The notes under the pieces were generated by a model. The model made no database searches. It saw only the letters and a list, made by a program, of their open reading frames with translations, and was not told where the DNA came from. From contig CM043960.1 in NCBI GenBank assembly GCA_014529385.2, positions 24,242,396 to 24,306,395 on the forward strand: DNA of 64,000 nt. The letters run 5' to 3'. How positions within the stretch are numbered: position 1 is the first letter of the stretch; every line of letters begins with the position of its first letter. Positions 56,810 to 64,000 of the stretch are shown here, in pieces. Made by a program: the position numbers and the translations under genes. This DNA comes from Adiantum capillus-veneris. Taxonomy: Eukaryota > Streptophyta > Polypodiopsida > Polypodiales > Pteridaceae.

Positions 56810-59800
56810 GATCTATGGCAGCCTCGAAGTCACCGGCAAAGAGGAAAAGAATGACCATCAAGGATTATCTGGACGAAGTGGAACCCTTTGTCATTCCAGA
56901 AGGAACACTAAAGCCCACCAGCACCTGGATACAAGAGGATCTATTAGAGTCCAATGACCTAAAGATCTACCAAGGAGTGTTAAAAGACACTGAAGGCAAT
57001 GTTATAGAGCTACCAATGCTGCCAAGAGAACTCAATGAGTTTGTACGAAGCAAGATGGCCGGCTACTTGGAGAAAATTGATCTCCACAACTACTTCGAAG
57101 CAATACTGGAGGGGGTGGACATCAAAAGAGTCTGGGAGTTTGTAACAAGCATCAAAGAGGATGGAGTGGCCAAGGTAACAAATTTACAAGGCAGACCAGA
57201 AATAGAGATAATAATCACTGAGCGGGTTGTAGCCCATGCACTAGACCTCTCCAATGAGGGAGACAGTGTAACAAAAAGAAGGGATGAAGTCAAGGTGTAC
57301 AAAGAGAAAAAGGCAAATTACACCTTTGAAGACATTGCCAACCCAAAAGTGGAAATTATGAGCCACTTATACAACCAGTACTTCCACATGTGCACGAAGA
57401 GGCCACAGAAGTATAGGATGCCGCCAGGTGCAATTGCCACAACGTTCACTTGGGCAATGACAAAAGGCACCCCAAAGATAATCAATTATGCGGCATATAT
57501 ACATGACAGCTTAGTAAAGATGGGCAACAAAAGGCCAACCTATATAGTGCCAGGAGAACTGATCACCAAGGTGGTTTATGGGGCACTACACGCTAAAGGA
57601 AGGTGGCCTGACCCCCCATCTCAGAATGATTGGTTGAGAGTAAAAGAAGACAAGGAAGATGAGCCGCAAAGGGCACCAAGGGTGGCTACGAGATTGAAAG
57701 ACGGCTAGAGCCAGTTGAAGAGGAGCAACCCAAGCAGAAGAAAGGAAAGAAGGAGTTTGCTCAAGTGCCGGCCAAAGAAACAAGATCTCAGAAAGCGGCA
57801 AGACTAGAGAGGTTGATGGAGAGTTTTCGAGTGGAGAGAGCCCTCAAGGGTGATTTAAGTGAACTCTGGAAGCCATCTCTAGAGTCTATGTCCGGATCGT
57901 CCAGAAGAGTGCAAAGGGACCGATTTGAAGATTATATCAAGAATTTCAAGATTCTTGATGCTGCAGCAGAAAACATCCCTCATGTCCCTTTCACAGAGGA
58001 GGAAGTACAGTAGATAAGGCAGAAACTGCTGGATGAGCAAGAGAGCCAGGGAAGAGAAAGAAAAACCAAAGCAGACAGGGACTTAAAGGGCAAACCTGCA
58101 TCTTTACCAGATAGCCCTAAACCCGGCCCACAGCCATCACCACCACCCTCACCACCTCCTAGCAACCCTCCACCGGAAGATAAGGAGGCTGAGGACAGAC
58201 AAGAAGAAAGGCAAGCGGAAGATCAAGAGAAAAGACAAGAACCTAAGCCAAAAGAAGAGGCCAATCCTGAAACTGAGCAAAAAGGATTAGATGAGGCTTA
58301 CTATGTATTTTTGGACCTGCTAGTTGCAGGCTATACGAAGGAAGAAGCCGCCATAGTCGCATTCGACTTGGCGAGGACAGGGCCTAAAGAACAGATGCAA
58401 GGCATCAGGCTAGTGGAGCTAAAAGAAATTGCTACAGACACGGTAGACCTGCACTCGCCCTCCAATGACTGGGACGTGGTGATGACAAAGCTAGCCGGAT
58501 TGAGGGCACAATCCATGGCTTCTGAGAAAGAAATGACAACTCTCAAAGCCACTGAAGAAAAGATCAAAATGGAAGTACATTCTCTGCAAGCACAAAGCCA
58601 AGGGCAAAAGGAGCGAGAAGCCGACCTACAGGCCAGCTTGGCAAGGGCTCTACAAAACTTCCAAGCAATGGAAGAAGCAAATCAGGAAGCAGCAAAAAGA
58701 ATACAAGCAGCTGAAGAAGAGTGTCAGCAGCTCAGCAAGTCATTGCAAGATGCCGAGAAAGAAAGAGATAATCTGACACTACAGTTGGCAGAAGAAACGA
58801 AAGAAGTAGAGGCCACGAGGAATGCCAAGGAAAGAGTAGAGATAGAACAAGAAGAAAGCCTGGATGAAGTCCTTGAGCTCAAGGACCAACTAAAAGTCAA
58901 AGATCAAACCATCCAGAGGCTGCGAGCATCACCTGCTAGAGTCAGAGCTACGAGCTCGACTCAAATCATGTCTGAGAGCCAACTCTATGAATAGCAAATG
59001 CAGGAACTTCAGAAAGAGCTGACTCTCAAGAAAAAGCAGAGATTGATGATGGCTGAAGGTTCTATAGTCATACAAACTAGAATGGAAGAGGGCCAAAAAT
59101 CCCTGCAAGAAGAAGTGGAAAGCATGAAGATAAAGATCGAGGAGGCGGAAAGAATAAACGCCGAACTTAATGACCTCCTCGTGAATATGGGCGGACAAGC
59201 TAAAGCGGAAAAGCAAACACTCCTCAGGCAAATTACGGAGTTGAAAGGCCAGCAAGGAGGAGAGGCAGAAAGCTCAGGGCCAGCCACCAATGAGGGCATT
59301 GACCTCGAAAATGTGGCAGATCCTGTGGACACACCTATGCAAGAGGAAATCATAGCAGGATCCTCTCAAGAGCCACAGGATCTAACACAAGAAGAGGAGG
59401 GAAATTTGTGTAAGGCAATAGAGGAAGAGCTCAAAGAAACCACGAAGGAAGCCTTGGAGTGGGAGTAGAGGGTCTTCAAATCTATGACCATTTAGAAGAT
59501 CGACGCCAGCAATCTCAGGCGCGAGTGGCTTCAACCCTCTCTCCCATATCCATTGTTGAAATATGAGGTAGCTACAATAAACAAGCGGATCAAAGAAGAG
59601 CCAGCTGTACCTCTCTACAATGTAGACACCTCAAAGCCAGAAGGAGTTAAGCTTATTGTAGATTCTCAGCCAAAGTGGAGGAAGGCTTGGCTTACAAAGT
59701 ACCCACAATACCTAATCCACTTGGTAGAGGCACCTAAAAGTATCAGAGACAACCTCAGCTTATGTCCTCTACCAAGGGTTAGGACGTGGAAGGCACAGGA

Positions 59801-60266
59801 AATTTTGCAAAGAAGCCAACCCACTTGGCTGCAGAACTACCCAAAGCTGCCGGGCGTGAAGGCAGGTGAGAGAATTAGTGTCCAATACATGGTGAAAACC
59901 CTAACGGGCGCCATAAAATTGTTCACTGGCTCACCTGACCTTACATGCCTTATGATGAGGAAAATCTGCAGAACCATCTTAGTAGTGTTCGAGACCTTCA
60001 AGCCAGGCCAGGTGACTGACAGTATCTTCTTCTTCCAGGATACATACAAATGCGCCTATGATCTATCAGGTCAGCCTTCCAAGGAGGTGATACATGCGCT
60101 GTATCAAAGGATCATGTTTCTACCATCCTATCACCTCCAGGATTTTGAAGAAGCATTCTATACAGGGTTCTTCACCATGAATACGGACATTTTTGGCCCA
60201 ACAATGCTGAACCTACATGCCAGGTACGAATCACTGCTAAAGATGCAGGAAACGATAAGATGAAGC
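56810..60266 (+). pseudogene. ORF3 of element B: N-domain, linker, coiled coil, C-domain
   Basis: The N-domain (56815-57705, about 297 residues) includes IELPMLPRELNEFVRSKMAG, ITERVVAHALDLSNEG and MPPGAIATTFTWAMTKGTP. It is alpha-helical in character and faintly like plant transposon-associated domains such as Transposase_32; that link is not certain. A frameshift near 57690 leads to a charged segment (57765-58013), then a Pro/Glu-rich linker (about 58080-58280). A long heptad-rich coiled coil follows (58500-59300; for example LQDAEKERDNLTLQLAEETK). The C-domain (59553-60263) has YPQYLIHLVEAPKSIRDNL, CAYDLSGQPSKEVIHALYQR and FLPSYHLQDFEEAFYTGFFT, matching element A. Stops at about 58013, 58992, 59466 and 59491 interrupt it. 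It ends 37 bases before the 3' polypurine tract. Confidence 0.8.
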
Positions 60267-60300
60267 AGCAGATCAAGGCCATGTCGTGGAAGACATGAGC

Positions 60301-60314
60301 AAGGAGGGGGGGAG
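60301..60314 (+). promoter_or_regulatory. 3' polypurine tract, element B
   Basis: AAGGAGGGGGGGAG directly precedes the LTR start TGTTAG. It matches the tract of element A in sequence and in its position after ORF3. Confidence 0.85.
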
Positions 60315-60640
60315 TGTTAGAAGCTGGACACACCCCACGACAGTAACTACTCGAAGGATTATTATTTTTTGTAATTTCATTCATTGAGGAAAACCTGATT
60401 TTTCACCTTGTAATTATTGGGACTTACAAAAGTTTCCAGATTGTATCCCAGTTTTGATAGTTGGATTGAGTAGGTGGTCGATTTTGGAACTTTAGGGTTT
60501 GAAAAATTGTAAGGTATATATGCCACTTTTTGACCTTAATGAAAAAACCTTTTGTCATTTTAAACGAGTTTGAAGTCTGTGAGTGAGCGTATTGTGTACT
60601 GTTTCTACTTTGTCTTGTCATAGATAATCAAGATGTAGAA
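60315..60640 (+). repeat. 3' LTR of element B (right end not determined)
   Basis: Begins TGTTAGAAGCTGG. A TATA box (TATATATG, 60515) lies in the context AAGGTATATATGCCA followed by TTTTTG, parallel to element A. The right boundary is unclear because no partner LTR and no clear CA end were found. Confidence 0.6.
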
Positions 60641-61616
60641 AAAAGAGGAACTTGCACAAGAAGCACTCACTCTTCAGGGCTTGTAGATGAGGGCACAAAT
60701 ACAGTTGATCACCGCACACCATGTAGTATTGCCTCACATGTTCCAATGGAATGCAATTGATGTGCAGGTTGTGAATGATGGTGTGCACACAGATGTTGAG
60801 CCTACTAAATTTAAAAAGGGTACATTATCTGGAAAAAATTCCATTTTTGATCCTATTGGAGTTTTCTATATAGCACACATAATGTTCTCATCCTGTAATA
60901 TAGTTCTTTTACATGGGAAAAATACTAGCATAGACAGGGATATTGTGCTATTATCATACACACTTGTACTACAAAGCGAACATATTTCTCTCATACTATA
61001 ATAAATTCCTTTTACATGGCACACATAATTGCATCCATTCATTCATTGGGCTTTTACTACACACACTTATAGATTATATTGCACATAATAACCTGGATAG
61101 AGATAGTGGAGTATTGTGACACATAAATTTCCTACATATAGCATATGATAGCATTTATATAACTCCATAGAAGCAATGGCTAGCTATTCATAAGAAGGAG
61201 ATGTTTTACCTAAGATTTATTCATTATTGGAGACCTGTTTACCTGAGATTCATCAAGTAAATGAATAGTATGCTCTTTATAACAGTTTCTTTCCAATCAT
61301 TTTCGACAAATATCTTTCTTGTTTGGAGACAGCCTAGTGTGCTCTATCCAAAATGTAACAACTATCTGCTTCAATTTGTTGGATAAGGACCCAGCATATC
61401 AAGACTTCCTTTTGCATAAGTCTAACTTCAATGTGGTTGATTGTTAGGATCACTTTCAACTCTACCCAAAGCTAAGTAAAAGTTCCTTGGATGCACATTC
61501 AATAGTTTTTCCACTTGATTTAGAGTAACATCTCTGCATGGGACACACAAAGAGAGATGGAGATGGCTCGCATCAAGTGCAAAGATGGGGATGGGCACTA
61601 AAATTATTTCATTAAG

Positions 61617-61681
<65 letters not shown>

Positions 61682-61862
61682 AATTGCTAATGCTCAAAAG
61701 TTCAAAGTAGTGGAGTCATGAAGGTAGTTATTTTCAAATACACTTTTTGAAAGAATTGAATTAAGGCTCAGCTATGGTGCCATGCATAATATCACACTTG
61801 GTGTCCATGGACACCAAGTATCTAAACACCATTCTATGTTCTAACCCAATTTCAATAAATCA
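60641..61862. other. Non-coding spacer
   Basis: A 104-codon frame at 60687-61001 shows no motif I recognise. It may be the decayed 5' part of the Helitron-type element to the right, or LTR remainder. A GA microsatellite is at 61621-61679. Confidence 0.4.
61621..61679. repeat. GA microsatellite
   Basis: An uninterrupted run of about 29 AG units. Confidence 0.95.
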
Positions 61863-62186
61863 TTGTGTACCTTATCTGATGGCAATATTGATATCCAATT
61901 TATTTTCAATTCTCATGGAGTTGTAGCCTATTGTACATCCTACATCACAAAACGTGACTTAGCAACAGTCAATGCAATCAAAAAAGTTCTAGACTACGGC
62001 AAAAAACAAAGCCTCCCAATTTTGGAGAGACTGAAAAAAATTAGAAGCGCCTTTATCAACAACCAAGAAATCTCAGCCCAACAAGCCACATATATTGCAC
62101 TATCCTTACCATTGAACATTGCTAGTAGAGAGTTTGTTTTCATAAACGTGAACATCCAATATCAAAGGACATTATTGCTAAAATGA
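61863..62186 (+). pseudogene. Helitron Rep/helicase linker fragment
   Basis: A 107-codon frame with NIDIQFIFNSHGVVAYCTSY followed by ITKR, and then EISAQQATYIALSLPLNIAS followed by REFVFINV. The tyrosine-rich Y-x-x-x-Y-I-T-K motif and the following EISAQEA-type segment are typical of the stretch between Rep and helicase in Helitron proteins. No start context was identified; it is a fragment. Confidence 0.7.
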
Positions 62187-63103
62187 CGAGCCACTTTGGA
62201 GACACTTCATCTCCATGATACACAAATTTTCTTTAAATGATTTTGTGACTAAGTACACTAAGACACCAACACATCTAGCACATTAGGGGAAATATGAACC
62301 CCAAAAGGTCCCTTTAGGGTCAAAGATGCTTTTGGAATATACTCCCTACACCATTGAGAATGGGCATGTGGCCATGGTCCCCACTAGTTTTTGCATTTTT
62401 TTGAATGGCCATAACTTGAGCAACCTAACTTCAAATTTGCTGGACAATAGTGCATTTGGATTGCATTGCCGAGCTCTTTCCATAGATATGTTATATAAGA
62501 TAGTTTTGAGGTATGTAGATATGGGCTATCCATACCCCCCCGCCCTTTTACCTATTGTTAACTGAAATCGGATTGGTTGTGCTTACAAGGCCCTCGTGGG
62601 GTTCATATTTTTCATGATAATACCTATATTTGGCTGAATCTGCAAGTCAATTTAACAACTTGCATGGTGCACAACGCAACTGAAAAAGTCCTCAGGTGAT
62701 TAGGTATGCAAATTTCAATGGAGAAATCAACACTGAGAGACATTACCATGAACTTTTCTTGCTCTTTCTCCCTTTTACTTGTAATGAGAATGAGTTCGAT
62801 GCATGACAACATGGAGAGATAAGTTTGAGTCCACAACATTGATGCAATTATAGAAAATAACACAAAGTTCAAAAAACTTGATATTTTGACAAGTACTATC
62901 CAACAATCCATATCTACTTCTTCCTCAAGTGACAATCATCAACCGTCATTCAATCATGAACTCAATCCTGATTTTCCAGCAGGCAAATCGAGCATGACTT
63001 GTTGTTTATCAACACCATGTACACAAACAAGAACTATGAGATTCTAACAACTCCCACCTTTTTTTCACTAACACAATAAAGAACCATCATAACCAAATGG
63101 TTT
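62187..63103. other. Decayed middle part of the Helitron remnant
   Basis: I could not recognise helicase motifs I-III in any frame. Short fragments such as a 79-codon frame at 62326-62565 (LLEYTPYTIENGHVAMVPTS) may be residual coding sequence. Confidence 0.4.
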
Positions 63104-63745
63104 TTGAGAAGCTCCATACAAGTGCATTTTCCATCAAGGCACATGACACATAGGGTATGCTCAAGGCACCTTCTCATTCCAAACAACCCTCAACTAATTG
63201 CTAAATTGGCCACAATCCTTGTGTTGAAGCCAAGTATGATAGTCAAGATCTGCTCAGGGAATATCAACATTTTGGATGGACTAGTGAATGGAGCAGATGG
63301 AATTCTCAAAACAATAGACAACAGTGGGCATTCCCATCTGGCATGGATAGCCTTCTTTCACAAAACAATAGGAGAGAAACAAAGAACTCAAAATCAACAT
63401 CTAATCAATAGCCAAATCAAACCAAATTGGACACCCGTATTAAAAGTAACAAAAGAGTGCGAGGTTGAAAGAAATCAACTCAATACGGTTTCTAGAACAC
63501 AACTACCAATACAGCTTCCCAATGCATGCACAATCCATAGATCGCAAGGCCTAACAATGGGCGCTTCTGTAGCATTTGATCATGTTGGCATACAAAGCCA
63601 CAATTTCATCTACACTACACTATCTCGTATTAAGGACCCTTACAATTTGCACATTCTAAGCCCAATACTCACTCCCCACATTCAAATTGATCCTGCAATG
63701 GTCAAAGAGCTTGAGTGCCTTCAATCAATTGCACGATGGAAGTAG
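63104..63745 (+). pseudogene. PIF1-type Helitron helicase, C-terminal half
   Basis: A 213-codon frame. It contains KICSGNINILDGLVNGADGI (the NxxDGLVNGxxG segment), LPNACTIHRSQGLTMGASVA (helicase motif V, TIHRSQG) and NFIYTTLSRIKDPYNLHIL (motif VI, TTLSR). The Walker A and B motifs lie upstream and are lost or unreadable. It would have unwound DNA during rolling-circle transposition. Confidence 0.85.
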
Positions 63746-63809
63746 GTAATTGAGCCATTCAATACGTGAGCATAGCCATCATATTATTCAATCATTGAAC
63801 ATGGTTTGA

Positions 63810-64000
63810 ATTTGGAAACACATCGAGCACATAAAAAATGATCTCAAATTCACCTCATCAACAATCCTTTGCCTGCAAGAAACAAAACAACAAAATGAAA
63901 GACACTTGCTTGCATCAAACTTTCATCACACCCATCATCACAATGGCTATGGTCTATCAATGTACTACAAGAACAACATCACGTTACACAAAAAGACTAT
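63810..64000 (+). pseudogene. Endonuclease-like (EEP family) domain start, cut by the window end
   Basis: The open frame reads KHIEHIKNDLKFTSSTILCL followed by QETK, then NGYGLSMYYKNN. The LCLQET motif with a preceding I-x-x-L helix is the signature of the apurinic-type endonuclease domain shared by LINEs and Helentrons. A TGA at 63807-63809 precedes it, and the helicase stop is 65 bases upstream. It could instead be the start of an unrelated LINE. Confidence 0.6.

Larger units (their letters stand above)
45530..60640 (+). mobile_element. Element B: gypsy-type LTR retrotransposon with second protease and spliced ORF3
   Basis: Order on the plus strand: gag, first protease, reverse transcriptase, RNase H, two H2C2 zinc modules, integrase, second protease-like domain, Trp-rich tail, internal polypurine tract, tiny exon, intron with palindrome array 2, ORF3, 3' polypurine tract, 3' LTR start. 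It is collinear with element A wherever both survive. No 5' LTR or primer site was found, and gag lacks its N-terminus. Several frameshifts, stops and a 163-bp tandem duplication make it non-functional. The boundaries are approximate. Confidence 0.85.
61863..64000 (+). mobile_element. Helitron-superfamily element remnant (Rep/Hel, with endonuclease-like end)
   Basis: Three blocks on the plus strand in the expected order: a Rep-to-helicase linker (61863-62186), a PIF1-type helicase C-terminal half (63104-63745) and an endonuclease-like segment running off the window (63810-64000). The helicase N-terminal half with the ATP-binding loop is not recognisable between them. The ends are not visible. 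An endonuclease domain after the helicase is a feature of the Helentron branch. Confidence 0.65.

Noticed and set aside
45530-60640. Elements A and B as two halves of one element split by C
   Set aside because: Both contain integrase, second protease, ORF3 and a 3' polypurine tract, so they are two separate diverged copies of one family.

Overview
The window is eukaryotic, almost certainly nuclear DNA of a land plant with a large, repeat-rich genome. It holds Ty3/gypsy LTR retrotransposons of three different lineages, an En/Spm-type CACTA transposon with a spliced TNP2 transposase, hAT and Helitron-superfamily remains, many GA/CT/GT microsatellites, and GT-AG introns. I see no ordinary host gene, tRNA, rRNA or CRISPR. 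The only host-like sequence is a decayed protein-kinase fragment and a heavy-metal-associated (HMA/HIPP-like) exon captured inside the CACTA element. I cannot name the species from the sequence.

Layout. 0-3.2 kb: 254-bp-type direct repeats, a poly-C tract and a small foldback/MITE-like element. 3.2-12.9 kb: element A, a 5'-truncated, heavily decayed gypsy element (RNase H, integrase, second protease, ORF3, polypurine tract, 3' LTR). 13-15.7 kb: degenerate repeats, kinase pseudogene, hAT transposase tail. 15.7-43.9 kb: a three-level nest. Outermost is element C, a Tat-lineage gypsy element on the minus strand with 1.7-kb LTRs and archaeal-type RNase H. A CACTA transposon (17176-34121, TSD TAG) sits in its left LTR, and an 8.9-kb chromovirus (19199-28110, TSD TGAG) sits inside the CACTA element. 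The right LTR of C preserves the empty CACTA site. 44-60.6 kb: element B, a longer relative of element A on the plus strand. 61.9-64 kb: Helitron-superfamily remnant with a PIF1-type helicase end followed by an endonuclease-like domain.

The strongest candidate for something undescribed is the A/B retrotransposon family. Two divergent copies in this window share an architecture I do not recognise: two tandem H2C2 zinc domains before the integrase core, a second aspartic-protease-like domain with a Trp-Pro-Lys-rich tail after the integrase, an internal polypurine tract, and a large ORF3 (conserved N-domain, long coiled coil, conserved C-domain) that ends just before the 3' polypurine tract. In both copies ORF3 appears to begin with a 7-nt coding exon (ATG-AGN-G) spliced across a 1.4-1.9 kb intron, and both junctions read Met-X-Gly-Ser. 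In copy B that intron holds an array of 22- to 32-bp perfect palindromes on a roughly 285-bp (2 x 142) spacing. A second array of the same palindrome lies upstream of gag.

How the parts relate: the CACTA element has an apparently uninterrupted 6-exon TNP2 gene (1,100 codons) and a 3-exon Transposase_24-type gene with one stop codon, so it may still supply transposase. The chromovirus is the youngest insertion (nearly identical LTRs) but has a one-base frameshift in reverse transcriptase. C, A and B are dead copies. All homology statements are from reading translations by eye; no database search was possible.
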